A stretch of DNA of 8,984 nucleotides from Sneathiella sp. (GCA_016765515.1 JAESPT010000413.1:1-8984); one strand, 5' to 3'; counted from the first letter of the stretch, positions 1-6,487 are shown. Notes: generated from the letters alone by a model not told the origin. Translations and numbers: made by a program.

Positions 1-175
1 GAAAGACACAGACGGAAAACAATTTGTTCTTGAAATGCGTAAAGTTGCCCAAGGGCCTGGTGAAGGTTGGGTGGATTATAAATGGCCACATCCAGTAACA
101 AAGAAAATTACGCAAAAATACTCTTACGTAAAAACAAGCGGAAATGTCTATTTCGGTATCGGTTATTTCGAGTAG
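1..175 (+). CDS. Stand-alone single-Cache (sCache_2-like) protein, 3' end only
   Basis: This is the last 57 codons of a gene whose start lies left of the window; codons run from base 2 to the TAG at 173-175. The visible part is the C-terminal half of a Cache domain. It includes the GEGWVDYKWP segment followed by a VKTSG...YFE strand, which is typical of the sCache_2 family seen in the sensory parts of chemoreceptors and kinases. No output domain follows; the protein ends right after the Cache fold. It aligns without gaps to the C-terminus of the next gene (461-913), with 48 of 57 residues identical, so the two are tandem paralogues. By analogy with that neighbour it should be secreted to the periplasm. 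The ligand is unknown. A perfect hairpin follows 10 bases after the stop. Confidence 0.85.
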   Translation, partial: KDTDGKQFVLEMRKVAQGPGEGWVDYKWPHPVTKKITQKYSYVKTSGNVYFGIGYFE

Positions 176-185
176 ATTTAAGCAT

Positions 186-218
186 ATCAGTACGGTTTTG
201 TCTTGAAACCGTACTGAT
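186..218 (+). terminator. Perfect 13-bp hairpin after the first Cache gene
   Basis: The arms ATCAGTACGGTTT (186-198) and AAACCGTACTGAT (206-218) are exact reverse complements around a 7-nt loop. The hairpin starts 10 bases after the TAG stop. No T-run follows, so it is not a classical intrinsic terminator; it may act as a 3'-end stabiliser, a processing site or a bidirectional stop. A hairpin of related sequence lies after the second Cache gene (925-956) and differs by paired changes that keep the stem. Confidence 0.6.
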
Positions 219-460
219 CCAGAGATGCCGTCAGAAGACGTTGAGCGTCGCTTTGACAGAGTTATCGACGCAAAATCAAAGAAAAACGCCTTAAAGATTT
301 CCAATTCCCCCAACGCATAACGCCTGATCCATGAATTCAAAGGGATAAATGCATATTAGTATTAAGTAGAATGTATCGCGTTAGTAAAGTATTAAGAATC
401 CACTCTCTAGAACTACTGTATTGGTATAAATAAAATATAATAAAGTAGTAGGAGAGTATA
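219..460. other. Intergenic stretch between the two Cache genes
   Basis: The gap between the two Cache genes is 285 bases including the hairpin. It holds no convincing gene. A 31-codon frame starts at ATG 225 and ends at TAA 318-320, but it lacks a good ribosome binding site. The right half is AT-rich. It contains the 9-base direct repeat AGTATTAAG at 358-366 and 388-396, exactly 30 bases apart, just upstream of the promoter-like sequence of the next gene. Confidence 0.5.
425..454 (+). promoter_or_regulatory. Possible -10 elements and ribosome binding site of the second Cache gene
   Basis: Two -10-like hexamers are present, TATAAA at 425-430 and TATAAT at 436-441. Neither has a good -35 at 16-18 bases. 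TATAAT at 436 would start transcription almost on the ribosome binding site, so 425-430 is the likelier of the two. AGGAG at 450-454 lies 6 bases before ATG 461 and is a clear Shine-Dalgarno. The Shine-Dalgarno is well supported; the promoter is a guess. Confidence 0.35.
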
Positions 461-913
461 ATGTTTCGAGGTTTATCCGTCATTCTTGGCGTATGTTTTC
501 TTTTCGTCGCGGGTGTTGCCAACGCGGCAGATAAAAAGGAAACAGTTTCACAAATGATGCAAGCCGCAATAAGCCACTATAATAAAGTTGGTCAGGAACA
601 AGCCTTCAAGGATTTTGCAGTCAAAGATAGTGAATATAATCACGGTGAATATTATATCTTTGTAACTGATTTGAAAAATTCCAAACTCGTATTTCACGGT
701 GCCAACGAAAGACTTGTCGGCAAAAACCTTACAAAACTCAAAGATACAGACGGGAAATCGTTCGTCATTGCAATGCGTGAAGTTGCGAATGGACCGGGCG
801 AAGGCTGGGTGGACTATAAATGGCCACATCCTGTCACAAAGAAAATTGCACAGAAGAATTCCTATGTGAAAACGTCTGGAGACGTTTATTTCGTTATTGG
901 ATATTTCGAATAA
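461..913 (+). CDS. Secreted stand-alone single-Cache (sCache_2-like) protein
   Basis: This encodes a 150-residue protein with a Sec signal peptide: a hydrophobic stretch at about residues 5-19, and ANA at 20-22 followed by the probable cleavage site. The mature part is one small Cache domain: an N-terminal helix (about 25-55), a strand motif YYIFVTD (64-70), the segment KNSKLVFHG, then GEGWVDYKWP (113-122) and a final strand ending in YFE. Cache domains usually bind small molecules outside the membrane as part of receptors. Here no transmembrane output or signalling domain follows, so it is probably a soluble periplasmic binding or partner protein. ATG 461 is preceded by AGGAG at 6 bases. It is a tandem paralogue of the gene ending at 175. 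Ligand and partner are not visible from sequence. Confidence 0.88.
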   Translation: MFRGLSVILGVCFLFVAGVANAADKKETVSQMMQAAISHYNKVGQEQAFKDFAVKDSEYNHGEYYIFVTDLKNSKLVFHGANERLVGKNLTKLKDTDGKSFVIAMREVANGPGEGWVDYKWPHPVTKKIAQKNSYVKTSGDVYFVIGYFE

Positions 914-924
914 CAATACTTGTA

Positions 925-956
925 CCAGCACGGTTCACTGTAAAAAACCGTGCTGG
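925..956 (+). terminator. Perfect 11-bp hairpin after the second Cache gene
   Basis: The arms CCAGCACGGTT (925-935) and AACCGTGCTGG (946-956) are exact reverse complements around a 10-nt loop. The hairpin begins 11 bases after the TAA of the Cache gene. As with the hairpin at 186-218, no T-run follows directly. Relative to that copy, two base pairs have changed from T-A to C-G on both arms, so pairing is preserved. It is probably a transcript 3'-end structure. Confidence 0.6.
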
Positions 957-1000
957 ATCCTCCAAAAATTGAAATTCTTCAATCCCCTCTTTCTGTTAAT

Positions 1001-1030
1001 TTCATCGCTAGATTTTTTTATTTGTATAAT
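1001..1030 (+). promoter_or_regulatory. Possible promoter of the solute-binding protein gene
   Basis: A perfect TATAAT lies at 1025-1030, with a weak -35-like TTCATC at 1001-1006 (18-base spacing). This would give a leader of roughly 70 bases before ATG 1111. The surrounding sequence is AT-rich, so the match may be chance. Nothing else is recognised in the 914-1110 gap beyond the hairpin at 925-956. Confidence 0.3.
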
Positions 1031-1110
1031 CGTTATATATTAGATGATGATTAAACAATGGTTTTGCAGGGAGACCTCATTGCCTGGAAACAGACTTTGG
1101 GTAATTGGTT

Positions 1111-1845
1111 ATGAAATATTTTTTCGCCAGTTTGATTGCATCAGTGTTTTTGTTATCATTCGCCCACGCTGAAGAAAATCGACACCTGCATATGGCTTGT
1201 GGTGCCTTCCCGCCTTATAAAATTGATAATCAAGAAAAACCAGGCATTGACATTGAACTGATGCAGGCCGCCTGGTCTGTTACTAAATGGAAAGCCGATT
1301 ACGAGTTTTACCCCTGGAAAAGAGCTGTAGCCTTATCAAAAAGCGGGGAAGCGGATGGACTTTGTGGCTGCAGTTATCGAGTTGAACGAGAAGAAGATTA
1401 CAGGTTTTCAGATGTCATGGGACTTCACAGCCAGGGTGTCTTCGTAAAAAATAAGGCTTTTAACGAACCGATACGATCTATTCGGGACCTGCAAGGAAAA
1501 ACCGTGGCCACTGTGCGAGGGTATGCGGTTCAGAAGGAATTGGATGCTCTGGGGATCAACAATACCGGTGTCCTTGATGACAAACAACTCGTCTCAATGC
1601 TGCTGAACGATCGTGTTGACGCGATCTATGCCTATCGGGACGTTGTTTTATACGCTTTGGACAAGCAAGATAAGGTCAACCAAGTCGTCTATCATGAGAT
1701 TAGCAGTCAACCTTATTACGTCTGTATTTCCCGTGCAGTGCCCGATTCCAGACAGATTGTTGATGATCTGAATCAGGGCATGCGGGTTATCCGGCAAAAT
1801 GGTGAATATCAAAGAATTTGGCGCTCGTATCTTGCAACAAATTAA
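1111..1845 (+). CDS. Periplasmic solute-binding protein, amino-acid type (SBP_bac_3)
   Basis: This is a 244-residue protein with a clean Sec signal peptide ending FAHA (17-20). The rest fits the type II binding fold of polar amino-acid ABC transporters: the first strand with FPPYKID (33-39), PGIDIELM (44-51), GEADGLCGC (79-87), a YRFSD segment (97-101), the hinge and second-lobe motif LQGKTVATVRGYA (127-139), and a C-terminal helix with NGEYQRIWRSYL. No permease or ATPase gene is adjacent, so it is an orphan binding protein that may serve a distant transporter or a sensor. Four cysteines (30, 85, 87, 205) are unusual for the family and could form disulfides. A TTG at 1105 is an alternative start two codons earlier. 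ATG 1111 was chosen because the signal peptide fits it, although its ribosome binding site is weak (GGG at 1099-1101). The gene stops tail-to-tail against the cupin gene. Confidence 0.85.
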   Translation: MKYFFASLIASVFLLSFAHAEENRHLHMACGAFPPYKIDNQEKPGIDIELMQAAWSVTKWKADYEFYPWKRAVALSKSGEADGLCGCSYRVEREEDYRFSDVMGLHSQGVFVKNKAFNEPIRSIRDLQGKTVATVRGYAVQKELDALGINNTGVLDDKQLVSMLLNDRVDAIYAYRDVVLYALDKQDKVNQVVYHEISSQPYYVCISRAVPDSRQIVDDLNQGMRVIRQNGEYQRIWRSYLATN

Positions 1846-2237
1846 CCGACCTGAGGTTTTATAACCGTATGTTCTGTCGGTTGCGGGGTCACTGTAAATA
1901 CTTTGACCCCTTTAGGGCTTTCAAAGCGATGCCAGATATTTTGCGGCACAACAAACAAACCACCTTTACTCAAAGGGTTGGATATCTCTCCTTCTGCTGT
2001 CAGAAGAATGAGGTTAGTCTCCCCATCAAGGACGGTGACGATTTCGTCCCCTGCCGGATGGCGTTCCCATTCACTGTAGCCTGAATAGTGTCCGACATAA
2101 ATTTCACCATCGCGATATTCTGAAAGAACAGCAAACGCATCTCCCATATCACCGTCTTTTGTCTCTGGGGTTCGGCCCGTAAAACAAGTCAGTTCATTTA
2201 GGCGGTCAATAACGGAGATAGCTGTAGCTTTCGACAT
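1842..2237 (-). CDS. Small single-domain cupin protein
   Basis: This is a 131-residue protein with one cupin barrel. Motif 1 is WERHPAGDEIVTVLDGE (57-73), in which Glu58 stands where the first metal His usually is, followed by His60, Glu65 and Gly72. Motif 2 contains VPQNIWHRF (97-105) with His103. A metal site of Glu58/His60/Glu65/His103 is therefore likely, and the protein ends shortly after the barrel. Cupins of this size include small dioxygenases, isomerases and sugar or metabolite binders; sequence alone does not decide. It is cytoplasmic, with no signal peptide. ATG 2237 has AGGA about 9 bases upstream. It lies 49 bp downstream of the Lrp-type regulator on the same strand and may be co-transcribed with it. 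Its TAA shares the bases TTAA (1842-1845) with the stop of the convergent binding-protein gene. Confidence 0.85.
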   Translation of the reverse strand: MSKATAISVIDRLNELTCFTGRTPETKDGDMGDAFAVLSEYRDGEIYVGHYSGYSEWERHPAGDEIVTVLDGETNLILLTAEGEISNPLSKGGLFVVPQNIWHRFESPKGVKVFTVTPQPTEHTVIKPQVG

Positions 2238-2286
2238 ATAAATTCATCCTGCTGAAGTTGTTTTGAAAAGTTTATCATCTGTTCCT

Positions 2287-2736
2287 TCAGGCGAATACCC
2301 GTTTTTGTTTAACCAGTCCAAAAACAAAACTTGTATCTATTGAAGCGATAGACGGAATGCTGTGAATTTTTTCGCGGATAAATTTTTCATAGCTTTCCAG
2401 ACTCTCCACCAATACCCGTAAAAGATAATCACAGTCGCCCGTCATCAGGTAACAATCGAGAATTTCGTCAAAATCCTCTATTTTTTGTTCGAAGATCTGA
2501 ATGGTTTCCTTGGTGTGATGTTCAAGCCGTATTCGTATGAAAACTGTTATCGGCAAACCGTAGGCCTTCTGATCGACCATGGCCATATACCCTTGAATAA
2601 CGCCTGTATTTTCCAGATTCCTCAGGCGTCTTAAGCAGGGAGAAGGCGATAAGTTCACGCGATCTGCCAACTCATGATTGGTTAAACGACCATTTTTTTG
2701 CAATTCACTAATTATCTGTCGATCTTTATTGTCCAA
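2287..2736 (-). CDS. mdeR: Lrp/AsnC-family regulator, probable MdeR-type regulator of methionine degradation
   Basis: This is a 149-residue protein of standard Lrp length. The N-terminal winged helix-turn-helix spans about 1-50, with TNHELADRVNLSPSPCLRRL (19-38) containing the recognition helix. The C-terminal RAM/AsnC ligand-binding domain spans about 62-142 and has the conserved turn TGDCDYLLRV (99-108). Lrp-type proteins form octamers or dimers that sense amino acids. The gene is divergent from a methionine gamma-lyase and an E1 gene, the arrangement of mdeR in Pseudomonas putida, so it is inferred to activate or tune that pair in response to methionine or a related amino acid. The start is TTG at 2736-2734, supported by a strong AAGGAGG (2748-2742 on the minus strand) 5 bases away and by the family start DxxDRQII. 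The name rests on context. Confidence 0.88.
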   Translation of the reverse strand: MDNKDRQIISELQKNGRLTNHELADRVNLSPSPCLRRLRNLENTGVIQGYMAMVDQKAYGLPITVFIRIRLEHHTKETIQIFEQKIEDFDEILDCYLMTGDCDYLLRVLVESLESYEKFIREKIHSIPSIASIDTSFVFGLVKQKRVFA

Positions 2737-2855
2737 AACTCCCTCCTTATTGGCAGATTATGCCTTTAATTATATATTATAGGGCTGAAAACGCAATAAA
2801 TCACCTGGAGGTTTGACATATAATTTTTCTCAACATGAAATTTGGGAAAATTAAA
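2737..2855. promoter_or_regulatory. Divergent control region between the regulator and the methionine gamma-lyase
   Basis: This AT-rich gap must carry the start signals of both transcripts. On the minus strand a TATAAT lies at 2781-2776, suitably placed for the regulator but without a good -35. On the plus strand TTGACA (2813-2818) abuts TATAAT (2819-2824). The two cannot serve one promoter, and each lacks a well-spaced partner (TGAAAT at 2836-2841 would be 17 bases from TTGACA). The run TTTAATTATATATTATAGG around 2765-2783 is the kind of AT-rich, partly symmetric sequence that Lrp-family proteins bind. GGAGG at 2807-2811 is too far from either ATG to act as a ribosome binding site. Confidence 0.4.
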
Positions 2856-4070
2856 ATGTCGATAAAATCCAACCAGCCAAAATCCGGTTTTGCCACACGG
2901 GCCATTCACCACGGGTATAATCCATTAGATGAACAGGGCGCCTTGACCCCTCCTCTTCACTTAACATCTACATTCTCCTTTGAAACCGCTGAAGCTGGCG
3001 GTGAAATGTTTGCCGGCGAGAGAGACGGTCATTTCTATTCCCGTATTTCAAATCCGACAAATGACTTGTTGGAGCGGCGGATTGCAGATCTAGAGGGCGG
3101 TGAAGCTGGCCTTGCCAACGCCTCTGGTATGGGATCAATAACCTCTGTTCTTTGGACTTTTTTGTCCCCTGGTGATGAAGTTCTGGTTGATAAGACGCTT
3201 TATGGCTGTACTTTTACCTTCATGAATCATGGACTGACCCGCTTTGGCATCAAAATCACGCATGTGGATATGACAACGCCGGAAAATCTGGAAGCGGCCA
3301 TTAGTGATAAAACCAAAATCGTCTATTTTGAAACTCCGGCAAATCCCAATATGCGGTTGGTGGATATTGAAGCCATTTCCAAAATTGCCCACGCAGAAGG
3401 CTGTCGCGTGGTCGTGGATAACACATACGCAACGCCCCTGCTGACGCGCCCCATAGAACTGGGGGCGGATATTGTTGTGCATTCAGCAACAAAGTACCTA
3501 GGCGGCCATGGTGATCTTGTCGCCGGGATGGTGATTGGTAATGCGGAAGATATCAAAGAAGTCCGTCTGGTTGGTATGAAAGACATGACCGGTGCTGTCA
3601 TGGCTCCTTTTAATGCCATGCTCGTGACACGCGGTCTAAAAACCCTTGAACTTCGTATGGCCCGTCACTGCGAGTCTGCGATGACGGTCGCACGGGCGCT
3701 TGAAGCGCATTCTGCAGTACGAAAAGTCTTTTTCCCTGGCCTGGAGAGTTTTGAGCAGCATGATCTAGCCAAAAAGCAAATGGCAGACTTTGGCGGGATG
3801 ATTGCCTTTGAAGTCGAAGGCGGCCTTCAAGGTGGTATTTCCATGATGAATAAACTCAACATGATCCAGCGGGCAGTCAGCTTGGGAGATGCGGAGACCC
3901 TCATCCAGCATCCTGCCAGCATGACACATTCGACCTACACTCAAGAGGAGCGGATAGAGCACGGGATCAGCGAAGGTTTGATCCGTCTTTCTGTCGGGCT
4001 TGAAAATCCTGATGATATTCTCGAAGATCTTATGGAGGCTCTTCCCGCACCGACCCGCGCCGTAGCTTAA
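2856..4070 (+). CDS. mdeA: L-methionine gamma-lyase (PLP-dependent, Cys/Met metabolism family)
   Basis: This enzyme of the Cys/Met PLP family should cleave L-methionine to methanethiol, ammonia and 2-oxobutyrate in the cytoplasm. Counting from the upstream ATG at 2835, the visible residues are Tyr68 and Arg70 in YSRISNPT (phosphate contacts from the partner subunit), Tyr123 and Cys125 in LYGCTF, Asp195 in VVVDNT, the PLP Lys220 in SATKYLGGHGD, Lys249-Asp250 in MKDMTGAV, and the substrate-carboxylate Arg384 in RLSVGLE. Cys in LYGCTF together with the Lys-Asp pair marks a true gamma-lyase rather than cystathionine synthase or lyase. The protein closely resembles the Pseudomonas enzyme as I remember it. 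ATG 2856 (404 residues) fits the usual N-terminus before GFATRAIHHGY and has GGGAA at 2844-2848; ATG 2835 (411 residues) has no ribosome binding site. An in-frame TGA at 2814-2816 rules out anything longer from a normal codon. The E1 gene follows 13 bp later. Confidence 0.93.
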   Translation: MSIKSNQPKSGFATRAIHHGYNPLDEQGALTPPLHLTSTFSFETAEAGGEMFAGERDGHFYSRISNPTNDLLERRIADLEGGEAGLANASGMGSITSVLWTFLSPGDEVLVDKTLYGCTFTFMNHGLTRFGIKITHVDMTTPENLEAAISDKTKIVYFETPANPNMRLVDIEAISKIAHAEGCRVVVDNTYATPLLTRPIELGADIVVHSATKYLGGHGDLVAGMVIGNAEDIKEVRLVGMKDMTGAVMAPFNAMLVTRGLKTLELRMARHCESAMTVARALEAHSAVRKVFFPGLESFEQHDLAKKQMADFGGMIAFEVEGGLQGGISMMNKLNMIQRAVSLGDAETLIQHPASMTHSTYTQEERIEHGISEGLIRLSVGLENPDDILEDLMEALPAPTRAVA

Positions 4071-4083
4071 GGAGTATGACCTG

Positions 4084-6468
4084 ATGTCCAAATCTATCGC
4101 CCGTTTAAAAGAAATTGAACAGCGCCTGCTGTGGCTCTCTGCCTGGACAATTCACAATGCCAATCATCTTCGTCCCAAAGAAGACGGGGATGTAAAAGTC
4201 GGCGGACATCAGGCATCCTGCGCCTCCATGGTTTCCATCATGACGGCACTGTATTTTAATACTTTAAAACCTGAAGACCGGGTTGCCGTGAAACCTCATG
4301 CCTCTCCCGTTTTTCATGCCATGCAATATCTGATGGGTAATCAGACACGGGAAAAATTGGAAAATTTCCGGGCTTATGGCGGAGCGCAATCCTATCCAAG
4401 TAGAACAAAAGACATTGATGATGTGGATTTTTCGACGGGATCAGTTGGCCTTGGTGTCGCGGTAACAGCCTTTGCTTCCATCGTTCAGGATTACATTAAT
4501 GCCAAACCCTGGGCGAAAAAACGCAGCAACGGCAGAATGATTGCCCTCGTTGGGGATGCGGAACTGGATGAAGGCAATATTTATGAATGTCTTCAGGAAT
4601 GCTGGAAACATGATCTCCGTAACACCTGGTGGGTGATTGATTATAATCGCCAAAGCCTTGATGGAGTTGTTCGGGAAGGTCTTTGGAGGCGGATTGAAGC
4701 GATTTTTGGTGCCTTTGGCTGGGAGGTTGTCCGGCTTAAATACGGATCCCTGCAACAAGCAGCCTTTAAAGAGCCAGGCGGCAAGGCGTTGCAAAACTGG
4801 ATTGATACCTGCCCCAATCAACTGTATTCCGTTCTTACCTTTCAAGGCGGCGCAGCGTGGCGCAAACGTCTGATGGATGATATGGGTGACCAGGGAGATG
4901 TCACAGCCCTTCTTGACCGCCGGTCCGATGATGAATTGTCTGAGCTGATGAATAATCTGGGTGGGCAATGCCTGGAAACTCTAACGAACGCCTTTGGCTC
5001 CATAGATCATGATCGTCCAACTGTCTTTCTTGCCTACACGATTAAGGGATGGGGAACACCTCTTGCGGGTCACAAAGACAATCATGCCGGATTGATGAAC
5101 ATCGATCAAATGACGAATTTTCAATCGACTATGGGTGTTGCTAAGGGTCAGGAGTGGGATGCATTGGCAACAATTGACGATCCACAAGGGTTCAAGGATT
5201 GGTTGGCTGAAGTGCCGTTCTTTGCAAAAGGCACCCGACGGTTTGAAGCATCAACAACGCCTATAGAAGACCCCATCATGCTGGAGGATGCGGTTCAATC
5301 CACACAAGCTGGATTTGGCAAAATTCTCCTGCAAATGACCCGGTCGGGATCGAAAACTGCTGAGCGGATTGTAACAACGTCACCTGATGTAACCGTATCC
5401 ACTAATTTGGGTGCTTGGGTTAATCGTACGGGGTTGTTTGCCCGTGATATTCAAAGCGATACCTTTCGCGATGAGAATATTCCATCGGCTCAAAAATGGC
5501 AGTTCTCACCGGATGGTCAGCATATTGAGCTTGGTATCGCTGAAATGAACTTGTTTCTCATGCTGGGCGCTGCGGGCCTTTCCCATTCATTGTTTGGCGA
5601 GAGATTGCTGCCCATTGGAACGGTCTATGACCCATTTATTGCACGCGGCTTCGATGCATTGAATTATGCCTGTTACATGGACGCCCGGTTTATGATTGTC
5701 GGCACACCCGCCGGTATCACGCTGGCCCCTGAAGGCGGGGCTCATCAATCCATTGGAACGCCGCTGATTGGCATGAGCCAAGATGGTCTTGCCTCCTTCG
5801 AGCCTGCCTATTTGGATGAGCTTTCCATTCTCATGAATTGGGCGTTTGATTATATGCAGCGCAGCGGCGGAAATGATCCGGACGAGCGAACCTGGCTTCG
5901 AGATGAAACCGGCGGGGCCGTCTATTTGCGTCTTTCTACCAAAACTCTTGAACAACCGGGAAAACGGGCCAGTAAAGACTTTCGCCAAGGAGTTATTGAT
6001 GGTGCCTATTGGCTACGCGACCCTGGACCAAACTGTGATATTGTTATTGCCTATCAAGGTGTTGTTGCACCGGAGGCGATTGAAGCTGCGGGGCGTATTG
6101 GAAATGACCGGCGAGACATAGGGGTTATGGCAATCACCTCTGCGGATCGGCTTAATGCTGGCTGGCATGCTGCTGTAAGAATGCGAAAAAGAGGCCTGGC
6201 AAGTGCAACCAGTCATGTGGAGCGGATGCTTGAAAAGTTACCGGCCCATTGTTTGTTGATCACTGTTATTGATGGTCATCCAGCAACGTTATCGTGGCTC
6301 GGCGGTGTTTCGGGTCATCGGACTGTCCCGTTAGGCGTTGAGCATTTTGGGCAAACCGGAACGGTGAAAGACCTCTATCGACATTTTGGCATTGATGCGG
6401 ATGCCATTGTTGCTGCGGCGAGCGAACTATCGCCAGGCAGAAAAATTGCATTAAAGGCTATTTTATAA
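4084..6468 (+). CDS. mdeB: Homodimeric-type 2-oxoacid dehydrogenase E1 (MdeB-like, probable 2-oxobutyrate dehydrogenase)
   Basis: This is a 794-residue thiamine-diphosphate enzyme of the transketolase/AceE family. Its likely role is decarboxylation of 2-oxobutyrate from the lyase, leading to propionyl-CoA. Visible features, in order: GGHQAS (40-45), HASP (72-75), the ThDP/Mg site GDAELDEGN (157-165) with Asp158 and later Asn188-Arg-Gln, KGWGTPLAGH (321-330), the pyrimidine-domain motif IELGIAEMN with probable catalytic Glu487, GGAHQS (551-556), and a transketolase-like C-terminal domain ending near GVEHFGQTGTVKDLYRHFGI. The first motif is GDA rather than the usual GDG. AceE of E. coli is 887 residues; here about 65 residues before GGHxAS are absent. 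ATG 4084 has GGAG at 4071-4074, 9 bases upstream, and the gene is clearly in an operon with the lyase. No E2 or E3 gene is visible. The substrate is inferred from context and the P. putida mde locus. Confidence 0.85.
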   Translation: MSKSIARLKEIEQRLLWLSAWTIHNANHLRPKEDGDVKVGGHQASCASMVSIMTALYFNTLKPEDRVAVKPHASPVFHAMQYLMGNQTREKLENFRAYGGAQSYPSRTKDIDDVDFSTGSVGLGVAVTAFASIVQDYINAKPWAKKRSNGRMIALVGDAELDEGNIYECLQECWKHDLRNTWWVIDYNRQSLDGVVREGLWRRIEAIFGAFGWEVVRLKYGSLQQAAFKEPGGKALQNWIDTCPNQLYSVLTFQGGAAWRKRLMDDMGDQGDVTALLDRRSDDELSELMNNLGGQCLETLTNAFGSIDHDRPTVFLAYTIKGWGTPLAGHKDNHAGLMNIDQMTNFQSTMGVAKGQEWDALATIDDPQGFKDWLAEVPFFAKGTRRFEASTTPIEDPIMLEDAVQSTQAGFGKILLQMTRSGSKTAERIVTTSPDVTVSTNLGAWVNRTGLFARDIQSDTFRDENIPSAQKWQFSPDGQHIELGIAEMNLFLMLGAAGLSHSLFGERLLPIGTVYDPFIARGFDALNYACYMDARFMIVGTPAGITLAPEGGAHQSIGTPLIGMSQDGLASFEPAYLDELSILMNWAFDYMQRSGGNDPDERTWLRDETGGAVYLRLSTKTLEQPGKRASKDFRQGVIDGAYWLRDPGPNCDIVIAYQGVVAPEAIEAAGRIGNDRRDIGVMAITSADRLNAGWHAAVRMRKRGLASATSHVERMLEKLPAHCLLITVIDGHPATLSWLGGVSGHRTVPLGVEHFGQTGTVKDLYRHFGIDADAIVAAASELSPGRKIALKAIL

Positions 6469-6487
6469 ATTGCGCAGCGCTATTTAT
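6465..6487 (+). terminator. Imperfect hairpin at the end of the E1 gene
   Basis: ATAAATTGC (6465-6473) can pair with GCTATTTAT (6479-6487) around the loop GCAGC, with one T-T mismatch. It overlaps the stop codon and is followed by only a short T-rich run. It could weakly end the lyase-E1 transcript or merely attenuate read-through into the next genes. Confidence 0.25.

Noticed and set aside
225..320. 31-residue frame from ATG 225 with a coding-like composition
   Set aside because: There is no proper ribosome binding site, it follows directly on the hairpin, and no family is recognised; at most it is a remnant.
1080..1172. TTG frame after GGGAG upstream of the solute-binding protein, raising the question of a frameshifted start
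   Set aside because: It stops after about 30 codons in another frame; the intact signal peptide from ATG 1111 needs no frameshift.
2802..2824. Sigma-54-type -24/-12 promoter upstream of the lyase
   Set aside because: After the GG of CTGGAGG the expected GC does not occur 10 bases later, so the element is not present.
4076..4084. Two-codon frame ATG ACC TGA between lyase and E1
   Set aside because: The ATG is only one base from GGAG, too close for initiation; GGAG fits ATG 4084 at 9 bases.
4441..4968. Long minus-strand frame inside the E1 gene
   Set aside because: It is an antisense shadow of a clearly conserved enzyme gene and shows no recognisable protein family.
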